Positions 21,246 to 31,340 of a stretch of DNA of 64,000 nt are shown here, piece after piece. The position numbers were made by a program, and so were the translations under genes. Position 1 is the stretch's first letter; each line of letters starts with the position of its first letter. A model generated the notes under the pieces. The model did not search any database. It had not been told where the DNA came from and was given only the letters and a program-made list of their open reading frames with translations. This DNA is from Epichloe hybrida (lineage: Eukaryota; Ascomycota; Sordariomycetes; Hypocreales; Clavicipitaceae), in contig JAFEKR010000001.1 of NCBI GenBank assembly GCA_019022495.1, forward strand, positions 1,116,001-1,180,000. Reading direction: 5' to 3'.

Positions 21246-22024
21246 TATTAAAAATAAGACTTATTTTTAGCCCTTTTCTAGTTAAAGGACCTTTTATTAC
21301 TAGCTTACATTACAAGCCTAATAGCTACACTATAGCTATTAATAGTTATAAATAACTATGTAAATAACTAATCTAAATTAATTATATTCTAATTAATTGT
21401 GAATTATTTAATTACATTATAGCTATAAGCGTAGCTATAACCACGCCACTAGTAATTAGGTAAGTAGGTTACCCTGTACGCGGGTTACCCTATAGCTATC
21501 TTTATTAGCGATTTTCTCTTTAACTAAAGGTTATATAAAAGTCTTATATATAGTAAATTAAAGCTAGAAGATAGGGCTTTTATTTAATATAAGAATATTT
21601 TTTAGACTAAAATTTAGTGCATATAAGTTACTAGTTTATATAGTAGTAAGTTAATTTTTTAGATTTTATATATAAATAAGTTTTATAGAAAATAAAAAGT
21701 AGCCTATAAGACCTCTCTAGTAGTCTAGATTTACTAATATAGTTAGTAAGTATATAAGAAAAAGAAAATCTTTTTAATTTAGCTAAATAGCTAGGCCTCT
21801 TAATCTAATAGCTATATTACCTATATAATATTACTAAAATCAATTTTATTACTTTATTAGCTATTATAAAAGTAATCTAAATTAAATTTAATTAGTTAAT
21901 AACTACTATAACCTTCTGTTACGTTACATTAAATATTTAACGTGGTGGTTTTACTAGACCCTGACTGTAGAGCTGCACCTGTACAGCTGTTGCTAACTGG
22001 CAACTAGCTCCCTACATTTCAATA
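21246..22024 (+). repeat. copia-3 3' LTR (779 bp)
   Basis: It starts TATTAAAAATAAG (from TGTTAAAAATAAG) and ends CATTTCAATA. It is preceded by a purine tract, AAAGAGGG. Beyond it begins the low-RIP island that carries the LysM gene. The last 80 bp are less mutated than the rest. Confidence 0.88.
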
Positions 22025-23061
22025 AAATTTATGTCAGGCCCTGTCTCCTAACACCCTAGCGTATCACGCTCTGAGGCTAGGTTTATTATTATGGACTCAC
22101 GCTACAAGCTCGGGTCAAGTCTGGATCAAGCCTAAGCCCGTGAAGGGTGAAGACCACGCACAGACCACGCATAACTCAATGTAAGTCCAAATTTTACATA
22201 GCCTCTAGTCCAGTCTTCTTTTTTCTCTATAAGAATAATATTCGCATTCCAAACGCTTACGTGCAGTAGCCCTAAGGCTAGGTCCTAAAAGTTTATATAA
22301 TACTAGTAAGACACTGTAAGAACCCAGAAGGTGTGCTAGAATTCCCTATGTACGAACAGTCCTATTTCAAAAAAGTACTTGTATGAAAAGTATTGTCTGT
22401 CCTACGCAGGAGCTAATTGTTACGTTACAGAACATGTGTGGTCATGGGCAATCGCTATTAGGCCAGGTTCAATATCTAAGAGTTGGGGACGACTTACTTG
22501 TTACACATATAACATACCCAAATGCATTTGGTTGTTAATTGTTTTACTGGCTGGGTATTGCCAGCAATTGTGTTATAAAAAATCAGATGCATTGGCTATA
22601 ACCAATGAGGTAAAAAAAAATATTAAAAATCAATAACCATTTAAATCCGTTGGCCCCTCTAACGGAATCGACCCCCTTTTGTGCAAAGCTAGCACGTAAC
22701 GCGAACCTTTGAATCATAATTGTTGCTAGTCCTTTGAAGTATAATCGCTATGACTATGACTGAATATGTCTTAGATCCTGTAACTAAGAGGGACAAATCA
22801 TGGGAAAATATAGAACGCGAGGAAAGAGGGACTAGAAGAGCCGCAGAGAGAAATGGTGCAACAAAGAAAAATGCTTGCTTTGCTCTATGATATGCCTGTA
22901 ACTATCCAAACCAAAAGCCAATATATATATAGGAGTTACATATAGTAATGTAAAGCCAAGTCTGTGGAGACGTGACCTAGGTAAAACCTGATTGCAAGGC
23001 ACAAATCGGGACCAGACATCATGGATTAAATGAATCAGCTCATTGTCAGAAACCTGTCAAA
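22025..23061. other. intergenic, low-RIP, downstream of the LysM gene
   Basis: Composition returns to ordinary fungal non-coding DNA, with CpA and CpG present. A 10-bp direct repeat AGACCACGCA occurs twice near 22150-22170. An open frame of 85 codons (22379-22636) has no recognisable domain and low-complexity ends; I do not call it. The right part should hold the LysM gene's 3' untranslated region. Confidence 0.6.
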
Positions 23062-24894
23062 TTAATCATCTTTCTTCTGTGTATCAGTGTTCCCCACAGC
23101 CATGCTTGGTTTGCCCCTTAAAGAAACAATGTTATCTTTTCGAGCAGTCGCTACAGGACGTGATGGTGTTAACAAATTCGCCGGTTTGTCTTCTTCGCCG
23201 GTAGCGTCCATGAGCTCAATCAAGTCAGTGACTGCTTGATTGGAAGATGAGCCCGTTGGTCTTGATCGATTTCCTAATAGCGGGGTGCTAGGCCGTTTGG
23301 CCAGAGCGCCTCGCAACCAGTGTTCGACTACCGCAGCCGCCCTATCCAAACCATTGCCCTGGCGAGAAGTGCTGCTGATGTCTCTGCCCTCTTCAAACGG
23401 ACTTTCAACAATGCTTGGTGAAGCATGCCCAAATCCAAAATGTGCGCTCTCTGATCCCATGACGGACATAGAGGGCAACTCATCAATATTCAAGCCTGGC
23501 AAGTGCTTCTTTGCCCATATATTGAGGTAATCCTTGTCCGGGCCTGGCGCTCTAACATTACTGTTCATGGAACCAACTCCACCCGGCCGTCGCATCCATG
23601 TTGGCCGAGTGTCTGCCGTCTCACTCCCCGCGCGGCTGCAAGATGATACGGGCGTGCCGGAAACAGGTGGCTGATCGCTAGATGAGTCAATTCGATGATG
23701 AGATGGTCGCTCATTCGAGCTAGGAGGTAAATTGAACAAGTCTGAACTCTGTCTAGGTGTTGATAAGGGGGATATGGTCCTGACACTTCTTTTTCGTCTT
23801 GGAGGGAAATATCCTAAAGACTGCCGAGCTACCCGCGCAATCTGAACTGGTTTTTCGAATGTCTCAATCTGTACCCAGCGTACATGTGTCCAGGGCCTGT
23901 CGTCTTCTGCATCCTGCTCACAGTGAGTGCTGGCATTAGATGCTGAGCTATGAAGCTCCGCGAAGAAGCTGTCACTAGGCGTTTCGTTGGTTGGGGGTGC
24001 GCCTCCGATTGCTGACGGTGTTGAGGCTAGGTGGTCCGTCTCATAGCCTTGATCACGCGATGGAGAGCCACAAGGACGCCCTCTTATCTCGCAAGCATCA
24101 ACTGGCAATATGAGCAACTTACGCGTCTGAATGCTGTCTCGAGACCAAAGACGGTTCGCCTTTCGAAAGACGTCCTCGCGACATTTGTAGCGAAGAACAA
24201 TGCCCGCATAAGTGTCGTTGGGTTGTACTTCATGAACATAGACCAATTGCTCCGCCGTTTGAAGGTCGTGAGAAACGAGCTCATCGGATTTCCGGCGCTT
24301 GTGCTTGCCCGAAATATCAAGCCCTCCATTCACCCCCTCGTAGCTCTCCAGAACACTTGCTGTCTTGGCGACCTTCAGAGCTGCTTCCCTACGGGCAAGA
24401 GATCCTGCCGCGTTGTCGTGCGTGGAAGGTAGCCGGGATGGTGGCACCGGTCCCCAGGTATCTAGGCGAGAGTTGCTACGAAGGTGCAGTCTCCCTTGTG
24501 GCGGCCTGAGGCCGTCTGAAGGTTTATTGCCATTAGGCATGATATTCGAGGCAAAGGCTTGGACTGATGTCCAACTCCGAGCCCAAGAGTCACCGAGAAA
24601 TCGCGCCAGCTCGTGCCCACCCGCTGCGTTTTCAGGTCGAGTTCCTCCTGGTCTTGAACGCTCAGAGGATCCAGCGACGTCCGTAGAGCTTCTCATAACA
24701 TCTCTCGAGGGGCAGAGACTAACACTGCTCCTTGTGGAATGAGTATTTGTTGTGATTCCATCGGATTGGACGGCGTTGTCAAGTCGGCGATTGCGCGGAC
24801 GGATGATGCTTGATCCCACTGGCTGGGAGCTCGCTGAAACAGCGGATGTTGATATGCTGGTAGGAGCCTTGACCGAATCGCTGCGATCAATCAT
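23062..24894 (-). CDS. LysM-domain protein, intracellular type (610 aa)
   Basis: The minus-strand frame is uninterrupted, with ATG in a favourable context (TTACCATGATT). Residues 1-215 are serine/arginine-rich and look disordered. A single LysM domain spans about 219-265: VYVHEVQPNDTYAGIVLRYK, then VFRKANRLW and LLILPV, the YxVxxGDT..IA..y..s...l...N.l pattern. Residues 333-372 (DRPWTHVRWVQIETFEKPVQ onward) and 453-475 (DKDYLNIWAKKHLPGLNIDE) look like conserved islands. The rest is low complexity and the C-terminus is acidic and lysine-rich. There is no signal peptide or membrane segment, so it does not resemble secreted chitin-binding LysM effectors; it fits the cytosolic or nuclear LysM proteins of Pezizomycotina. 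LysM binds N-acetylglucosamine polymers in known cases; the ligand here is unknown. Codon use and GC are normal, with no RIP, and no intron is needed. Confidence 0.9.
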   Translation of the reverse strand: MIDRSDSVKAPTSISTSAVSASSQPVGSSIIRPRNRRLDNAVQSDGITTNTHSTRSSVSLCPSRDVMRSSTDVAGSSERSRPGGTRPENAAGGHELARFLGDSWARSWTSVQAFASNIMPNGNKPSDGLRPPQGRLHLRSNSRLDTWGPVPPSRLPSTHDNAAGSLARREAALKVAKTASVLESYEGVNGGLDISGKHKRRKSDELVSHDLQTAEQLVYVHEVQPNDTYAGIVLRYKCREDVFRKANRLWSRDSIQTRKLLILPVDACEIRGRPCGSPSRDQGYETDHLASTPSAIGGAPPTNETPSDSFFAELHSSASNASTHCEQDAEDDRPWTHVRWVQIETFEKPVQIARVARQSLGYFPPRRKRSVRTISPLSTPRQSSDLFNLPPSSNERPSHHRIDSSSDQPPVSGTPVSSCSRAGSETADTRPTWMRRPGGVGSMNSNVRAPGPDKDYLNIWAKKHLPGLNIDELPSMSVMGSESAHFGFGHASPSIVESPFEEGRDISSTSRQGNGLDRAAAVVEHWLRGALAKRPSTPLLGNRSRPTGSSSNQAVTDLIELMDATGEEDKPANLLTPSRPVATARKDNIVSLRGKPSMAVGNTDTQKKDD

Positions 24895-25512
24895 GGTAAC
24901 CGCGCACTCGGCGACGACAGCTCGCGAGTTTCGCCGTCGTAGCTTCGCATCAGTGCTCAGCTAGCGGAATTGGCGAACTGGCACTGCGGATGATATTTCG
25001 GCTTTCGTATCGAATTGTACCCTGTATGTCAGCCCAGCTTCGGTCTCTGGGGTTAATGTGAGCCCTGGTCTTTGCCTTTTTTCCCCTTTCCCTTCTATGT
25101 CAAGAAGATGTGAAAGAATTCTGGGTTTAATACGAGAGTTGGTGGCGGTGATAACAGCTTGTTGTGAGTTGCGATGACGAGGAGAGCATGAAAATGCAGT
25201 GACAAGAATGTAGGGAAAGCAGCAAGGCGGGAGGAGGCAACTGGTAATAATAGCGTCAATTCAACCGAGTTATCCGCTATTACTAGCTACAGCATGTAGG
25301 TACACTCCACTGTACGTTGGTATGTGGGGCCAATCCCGGCCGCGACTTATACGTACATCTAGGGAGCACTCGAGTGGCATGCTCGACCTCAAACGACCAC
25401 TATAGTAAGGCCTCGCACCTATCTCTTTGGAAAACGATCAGGCCTCGCTGCGGTCACTGCATAGGCTTGTGTGCAATGAACTTCCACTAATTAAAGGTAT
25501 ATTTATACATAC
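24895..25512 (-). promoter_or_regulatory. upstream region of the LysM gene
   Basis: GC-normal DNA with no other credible frame. Close to the start the minus strand carries an A/G-rich run (reverse complement of TTTTTTCCCCTTTCCC at about 25078-25092). No TATA element or known operator can be assigned. The region ends at a solo LTR, so LTR sequence may now form the distal promoter. Confidence 0.5.
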
Positions 25513-25688
25513 TGTGATGATCTAGGCTTTGCCTAGACCTAGCAATATAGGTGTCAATTGAACAAGTGAAGGATAACTTGTTCAATGCGTATTCTTTTGT
25601 TGTCGTCTGTGGCGCAATTGGATCGGGCACATCATCCGTACGTGTGGGCGCTGACATCCGCGATGGCCCTGTGGGATGCACCGTAACA
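25513..25688. repeat. solo LTR (176 bp), family E
   Basis: It begins TGTGATGATCTAGG, ends CACCGTAACA, and is flanked by CATAC (25508-25512) and CATAT (25689-25693), one C-to-T apart. No internal element is attached, so it is probably the product of LTR-LTR recombination. The opening TAGGCTTTGCCTA dyad recurs at 25902 and, as TTAGGCTTTGCCTAA, in the gypsy-B LTR. The 64-codon frame inside is not a gene. Confidence 0.7.
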
Positions 25689-25961
25689 CATATATATTAT
25701 TAATAAAGCTATGAATCCATATTGTATAGTAAGATACTTAATATTTAGTGCATTTCCCTAGGCTTCAAATATTACTTATTACAGTTAAAGGTGGTTATGG
25801 GTTAAGTGACTTTGCAAGGCCTCCTCGTTTCTAAAGAGATACTAACAAAGGCCTTAGGCTAACTAGAACTTGCATACAAAGGTTGTGTGATGAATCTATG
25901 ATGTAGGCTTTGCCTAGACTTAGCGTGTGATCCACGAGCCGGTGCAAACTTTGCACGAGTG
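25689..25961. other. intergenic, with a second family-E-like sequence from 25886
   Basis: From 25886 (TGTGATGAATC) the sequence resembles the solo LTR start. It then reads GTGTGATCCACGAGCC and a perfect dyad GTGCAAA-C-TTTGCAC (25942-25956). It continues after the TRIM at 26523. A diverged reverse-complement relative lies at about 48075-48150. The remainder (25694-25885) shows nothing I can name. Confidence 0.5.
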
Positions 25962-26124
25962 TGTAAGGCGCTGTGCGTTGTAAGGCGTGGCTCATAGGGC
26001 AGCCCATAGGGTGTTCGCAAGCGATAGGTCTTAAGTGATTGTAAGGTGTAATGTTAGCAACGGCTAGCATTAGCGGATCTTTTGGTCTATTAGGATTCCT
26101 AGCACACCTTCTAGGTCTCTTATA
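25962..26124 (+). repeat. TRIM 5' LTR (163 bp)
   Basis: It pairs with 26355-26517 without length difference. Most of the differences I see are C/T or G/A, with the right copy somewhat more mutated. The short minus-strand frames reading MLAVANITPYNHLRP come from this repeat and are not genes. Confidence 0.88.
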
Positions 26125-26167
26125 ATTATGCTAGCCATTACGGGTCTTCTAGTTACGCTAGGTCCTA

Positions 26168-26178
26168 GGTTCGAATCC
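26168..26178 (+). promoter_or_regulatory. tRNA-like B box inside the TRIM
   Basis: GGTTCGAATCC is an exact match to the internal polymerase III B box, with a partly paired T-arm around it (CTAGG...CCTAC, outermost pair mismatched). A poor A-box candidate (TAGCCATTACGG) lies about 36 bp upstream. No full cloverleaf can be drawn. It may be a tRNA-derived remnant. Confidence 0.4.
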
Positions 26179-26354
26179 TACGGGATTGTTTGCTAGGCGA
26201 GGTAGCTTACGTTAGGCTCACAGGGCAGGCGCAAGCTAGGCCTTGGGGGTTTGCAATTACTAATTATCCGAGGCCACGGAATCCGGGCCTAATCCCTAAC
26301 TAGACAGTGGCAGCACGCTAGCTTAGGACAAGCCCTAGGAAGAGGAAGGATAGT

Positions 26355-26517
26355 TATAAGGCACTATGTGTTATAAGACGTGGCCCACAGGGTAGCCTAT
26401 AGGGTGTTCGCAAGTAACAGGTCTTAAGTGATTGTAAGGTGTAATATTAGCAACGGCTAGCATTGGCAGATCTTTTAGTCTATTAGGATCTCTAGCACAC
26501 CTTCTAGGTCTCTTACA
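26355..26517 (+). repeat. TRIM 3' LTR (163 bp)
   Basis: Its CTTACA terminus is intact and directly followed by GAGTG. The spacing to the purine tract is zero. Confidence 0.88.
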
Positions 26518-26661
26518 GAGTGCAAAATGCATATAACTGGACGCGCTAGCTATTTTCATTAGCTAAGATCCATACAAATTCATGGAATTTTATCTAAATT
26601 ATATAAATACTATATCCCCCTCTATTAATAATATATCTTCTTAACTAAGGCTATATAATTA
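26518..26661. other. short unique stretch between TRIM and hAT-1
   Basis: It continues the family-E-like sequence for a few tens of bases, then becomes AT-rich. There is no gene. The last 8 bp before the hAT (CCTATAAT, 26662-26669) are its target duplication. Confidence 0.5.
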
Positions 26662-26669
26662 CCTATAAT

Positions 26670-27130
26670 CAGAGTATTGCACTAAAACATGTAGTGTAGT
26701 GTAGTATTTGTAGTGTAGTGTAGTAACTACACTACAAACTACACTACACTATAAACTACACTAACTATAAGGGAAAAAAAACTACACTACACTAACTATA
26801 AAAAAAAAACTATAATATATTACACTACAAATTTTTTTTCCTAAACTACACTAATTACAACACTACAAATGTAGTATTAGACTTTTTATTAGTTATTAGT
26901 ATTATAAGGATTAAAAGAATGCTAGTTATATAAAAGCTTTTATTATTACCTATTTTATTTAATTAGTTATAGAATTTATAATATTATTATTATTTTAGTA
27001 ATTTTACTATAACTAAGTAAGGTTATATATAATATTATACTTTTTTAATAATACTATTTAACTTAATACTTTATTTCCCTAATATAACTTAAAGAAAAAC
27101 CTTCTTATTATATTATTTACTATTTCTATA
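26670..27130. repeat. hAT-1 left terminal and subterminal region
   Basis: TAGTGTAGTG-type motifs lie in both directions, with A-runs, then an AT-rich part shared with 18840-19105 and, inverted, with the right end. The subterminal motifs are probable transposase-binding sites by family analogy. Confidence 0.8.
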
Positions 27131-27212
27131 AATTATTTTATATTTCTATAAATTATTATTATTACTTATTTTAAAAAACTATAAAAAGAACTACTAGTAA
27201 ACTTAATATAAG

Positions 27213-27690
27213 TAGCTTATTATATCTTATTATAGCTTATAATAGCTTATAATAGCTTATAATACTAATATTACTAGTATTACTAGTATTACTAAGATTA
27301 CTAAGATTACTAAGATTACTAAGATTACTAAGATATTATTATTAGTGTTAAAGTTTAATAATAAATAAATAATAAATAAATAACTTAAATATAAATACTA
27401 GTAATTATAAGTAAATTACTATAGTAAAAGCTATAGTTTTTAATAACTTAGTATTTTAAGGTTTTTAAAAATATTAATATTATAAAAATGTTTTCTCTTT
27501 TATGTTTTTTTAAAATAATAATAAAAGTAAAATAATAGTAATAATAGTAATAATAGTAATAATAGTAATAATAGTAATAATAGTAATAATAGTAATAATA
27601 GTAATAATAGTAATAATAGTAATAATAGTAATAATAGTAATAATAGTAATAATAGTAATAATAGTAATAATAGTAATAATAGTAATAATA
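27213..27690 (+). repeat. minisatellite-core module, copy b
   Basis: Short TAGCTTATAA units (27213-27260) are followed by a TTACTAAGA array (27265-27335), the core (27336-27520), and an AGTAATAAT microsatellite of about 18 units (27520-27690). The all-tyrosine minus-strand frame over the last part is a translation of the microsatellite, not a protein. Confidence 0.82.
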
Positions 27691-27811
27691 GTTAAAGACT
27701 AAGAGTAAAAGCAATAGAAATAGTAGTAGTTAATTAGTAATAACTTAATATATTAATATAAGCTAAATTACTACTTTTTGATCTAAAATCTTAAAGATTA
27801 CTAATCTAAGA

Positions 27812-29202
27812 CTAGTAATCTTCGCTAGATTCACTACTAATAGTAGTAGGGTTAGCTTTTTCCTTTCCTTTTCCCTTTACCTAAGATTCAAATTCAGAGG
27901 CATTAGAATCTTCTAAATCATCAGTATTTTCTGAATTATTAGATTCTTCTGAATCTAATATATTATATTCAAAAAAGGAAGGATATTCCTTAATTAAAGG
28001 TTTTAGGGATTGTTTTTCCCAACTCTTTAATAATAATAATTCCCGTAAGGTTGAATTTAGTAGTAATGTTCTTCTTTTTGTAAGAACATTTCCACCTTGA
28101 TTAAATTAACCTTCAATAGCAGCAGATGTTGCAGGGATTGCAAGGTATTTTCGAGCTAAAATAGATAAAATTGGAAAGGCTTCTTGATTTTTAGCCCACC
28201 AATTAAATATATCATCCTAAATAGTAATTAGTATAAGTAAAGTAAGTAACTATTAGTATGTAATAATATACCTTATCATGTAGTTGTTCTAGCTTTATAT
28301 AACTAGAAATTTCATTTTTTCTAGCCTTTTTAATAGATTTCTTTCTTTCTTTTGGAAATAAACCTTGGTAAAGGGCTAAAGTAGGTTTCTTAGGCCTAGG
28401 ATTACTAAATAGGCTAGGATGTCTTTTAATTCTAGATAAATCAACAACTAAAGTAAAAGCTTCATTGTTTTCATTATCAGAGCTAGAATTATTAAAAGAT
28501 TCATTTCTAGCCTTATATAAGCTTTTATATCTAGTCTTTAATATTAGTATAAATTATAAAGGGATTTAATTTTAAAGGTTAGGGTTAGGAGAGACTAAGG
28601 TTATATATACTCCTTATATTCAGCTTTTAATGAGTTTAAAATCTTCTCAATTATATCTTCAGTTAGGTTTAACTGATTTCGTAATGCTAATAGATTTAAT
28701 CAAGGATTGAGTAAAAATGCTAATAAATAAGGCTTATAAAAGTTAAAGCTTTTATTTATATCTCTAGGAAAATAAGCATTTAACTTTTTTAAGCCTATAT
28801 TTATTGCATTAGTAAAGGTATTTGCAAGTGGATTATAGCTTATTTGATCCTATAAGTGTTAGTATTTAATATAGTAAGATAAAACTATAGATAATAACAT
28901 ACTTTTGCATAAGCTTTTTAATCCTTTAATATAGTAGTAAGATATATATATATCTTAACTATAAATAAAGGCATAAGGCTTAATGTATTATATTTTTGCC
29001 CTTGTAATACTATAGTTAGATAATAGAAAACCTCTAAAATCTCACTTAAAGTGCTTAAGTCTACCCATTCTTAACTTTTTAGGCAGGCATCTTTAAAAGC
29101 AGATATATTGGTTTTTTCATTAAAGATTAATATAGCTTCCTTTAATAGAAGTGTAGTATTAATCATTAAATAAGTTGAATTCCACCTAGTATCATTAGCT
29201 AT
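27812..29202 (-). pseudogene. hAT-1 transposase, C-terminal part
   Basis: The minus strand encodes the hAT dimerisation domain: DDIFNWWAKNQEAFPILS, LARKYLAIPATSAAIE, then GGNVLTKRRTLLLN and LRELLLLKSW (about 28030-28216). An intron with GT...AG ends lies at 28217-28271, just before DDIFNWW; hAT-2 has one at the same place. An acidic tail (NNSENTDDLEDSNASEFES) is followed by a TAG at 27881 and, reading through, a lysine-rich end stopping at 27812. One W/R codon after AAIE is a stop. RIP damage is milder than in the gypsy elements. Confidence 0.88.
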
Positions 29203-29419
29203 TGTAAGGGCTTAGGCTTTGCCTAAGCATTGTTCGTATAGTAGTTAGAGAGGGGAGTGGTAGAAGTAGTTAGGGTAAGGAAAGGAGGCTTATATAAGTA
29301 GCTAAGGGGGTATAAGGGGCACCACTAGGGATAGCCTCTTACCCTTTCTCCTTTTTCCTTAAGTCTCTTAATACTATATTAACGCTTTATTATAGTTACC
29401 TAAGGGCTAGTCTATAATA
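29203..29419 (+). repeat. gypsy-B1 5' LTR (217 bp)
   Basis: It opens with the dyad TTAGGCTTTGCCTAA. The first 60 bp are nearly RIP-free and the rest is moderately mutated. The terminal CTATAACA has become CTATAATA. Confidence 0.92.
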
Positions 29420-29449
29420 ATTAAGAGACTTCCTTTAGTCCTTTTTAAT

Positions 29450-31340
29450 AACTACTAAAAGACATAATAGAAACACTAATAGATATATTAATAAATATAG
29501 TAAACACGCTTTAACTATAAGACTAACCTAGCTAAGGGATAATAACTCCATTATCTAATGCTATAGTATTACTAGTAGCTTAATAAGCCTAATTTAAGAC
29601 ACTTTAACTTATACTTAATAAGCAAATAGTAAAACTTATATACCTCTAATAATAAGTAATTATAAATACTATAGAACCCTTAACTTAACTACCTATTATA
29701 GCCTAGCCTAATACCCTAATAGTAAACCTTACTTTACCTCCTATTTTTAACCTAGTCTTAACTATACCTAAGGTAAAACAAAAACCTATCCCTATAGGTA
29801 ACCTATATAATAGTAATAAGGCCTTATTTACTATATAGAGGTTCCTAATAAAACATAAGCTATAGGTAAATAAGGACTTTATTAGAACTAATAAGAATAG
29901 GTAAATATTTATTTACTAAAACCTATTCTCTAAAGTCTAGTCCTAGGTAGCTACTTTCTTTAAATAAGGTAGTATTTATAATTTTAACCTAGCTAAATTC
30001 CTAGAATACCTTAGGTTTATATTCTTTAATTTATATAGGTAAAAGATAGCCCTTATAGAACTTAACTAGATAAAATAAGGCCTAAGGAAGCTATTTTCTA
30101 CGTTCTTTATTTACTTTATAAAGAAGCTCTTATTAGTAAAAGAGGATTATTAGGGGGATAATATAAAGCTAGTAAAGCTTTAATAAGCGCTTAATAAGCA
30201 TTTAAGAGAAATTAGTATAAGCTAGGGTATTAGCTAGAGTATATAGTATATAGCTATTACGTAGTATTATAAGATTATAGTTAATATTAAGGCCCTTACT
30301 ATAGAGAATAAGTACTAGTTCTAATGTAAACTATAGCTAGCTAAACCTATACCTTAGACTAATTATAAGGGTAATACGCTAATAACTAGGGTGTGTGTAG
30401 TAAGGACTTAATTAGGAAACTAGAATAGGCTAGTTAAGAAGGAGAAGGGTTTAAAGCTAGCTATAAATATATAATAGGCTAAATAGGTATTAGAAGTAAA
30501 GTTAGCTAAATGCTATTAGGAGAGATACTACCTATAATATAAATCTAAGAATTACTATATTTAGGAGTATACCTTTCTCCTGCCCTATCCCCTATAGGTT
30601 AGTATTAACTTATATAGAGTAAATAAGAAAAGCATAGATAAGGAAGTAAACATTCCCCCTATAAAAAATAAGTAGCCCCTAAGCAAAGTCTTATATAGGG
30701 GTAAGGAGGCTAACTATATACTATAATATAGGATAACTATTTAAGCTATATAAAGTTAGAGCGAGATATAGTATAATATATAGACTAACTACTATTCTTA
30801 ATTCCTATACTCTTTAATATATATTATTATATTAATATCTAGATTAATTATAGTTATAATTATTATAGTGCTATAAGTAAGTTAGTAGTAAAATAGTTTA
30901 GCCTAGAGCTTATATAGTTACTAAAGAGGAGGCGTGTCTAGACTATAGTAGAAATAGAAAGGAGGGGAAAGAGAGTATAGGAGAATACCTCCTTAATTAC
31001 CTATATAGTACACACTAGAATAGACATTAATAGCTAGGAGTTATTAGTGTATTTATATATTATCCTAGGCCTTATATAAGATATTATACTTAGGATGCTA
31101 TAGCTAGAATATTATAATATAGTTATTCACGTGGTAAAATAGTAATTAGTTATTAAAGTAGCAAAGGGCTTATATATCTCTAAAGCCTTTATGCGTAGGG
31201 TAGAGACTCTAGTATAAGGGATTATTAGGTCCTTATATACTATAAAAGCGCGCTAGGCGCACTAGAGGAAGGACACTTCTATAATATTTATTACTATAAG
31301 CCTTAGGGAGATAATAATAGTACTATAGATTATAGTGCCT
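29450..31340 (+). pseudogene. gypsy-B1 Gag and protease region
   Basis: Plus-strand frame, heavily interrupted. A recognisable Gag core lies at about 29940-30220 (NLAKFLEYLRFIFFNLYR, then LRKLFSTFFIYFIKKLL). A cysteine-bearing KCYQERYYLQYKSKNYY region near 30510-30560 stands where the nucleocapsid zinc knuckle is expected, with key residues changed. No protease motif can be read with confidence in the last 400 bp. Confidence 0.7.

Larger units (their letters stand above)
20074..22024 (+). mobile_element. copia-3: 3' half of a copia element of the same family
   Basis: It is in plus orientation and starts abruptly inside Pol at the end of the composite hAT. It runs through RNase H to a complete 3' LTR. 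The 5' half and 5' LTR are missing from the window. It is the most RIP-saturated of the copia copies in its coding part. Confidence 0.88.
25962..26517 (+). mobile_element. TRIM: complete miniature LTR retrotransposon (556 bp)
   Basis: Two 163-bp direct repeats (25962-26124, 26355-26517) have ends TGTAAG and CTTACA, or TATAAG and CTTATA after RIP. The target duplication GAGTG is perfect on both sides (25957-25961, 26518-26522). A purine tract GGAAGAGGAAGGATAGT precedes the right repeat, as expected of a polypurine tract, which gives plus orientation. The 230-bp interior has no frame. It depends on another element's proteins for movement. I do not recognise the family. Confidence 0.88.

Noticed and set aside
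22379..22636. 85-codon plus-strand open frame downstream of the LysM gene
   Set aside because: No domain, no homologous-looking segments, and a lysine/asparagine run at the end; within chance length for this DNA.
23240..24964. Several frames of 65-133 codons on both strands over the LysM gene
   Set aside because: They are shadows of the LysM frame; none has an independent domain, and the LysM frame alone shows a recognisable fold.
25487..25681. 64-codon minus-strand frame
   Set aside because: It lies inside the solo LTR and starts and stops with it.
25831..26559. Two similar short minus-strand frames
   Set aside because: The similarity comes from the duplicated TRIM LTRs, not from paralogous genes.
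27448..27714. Long tyrosine-only open frame on the minus strand
   Set aside because: It is the translation of the AGTAATAAT microsatellite; no protein is expected.
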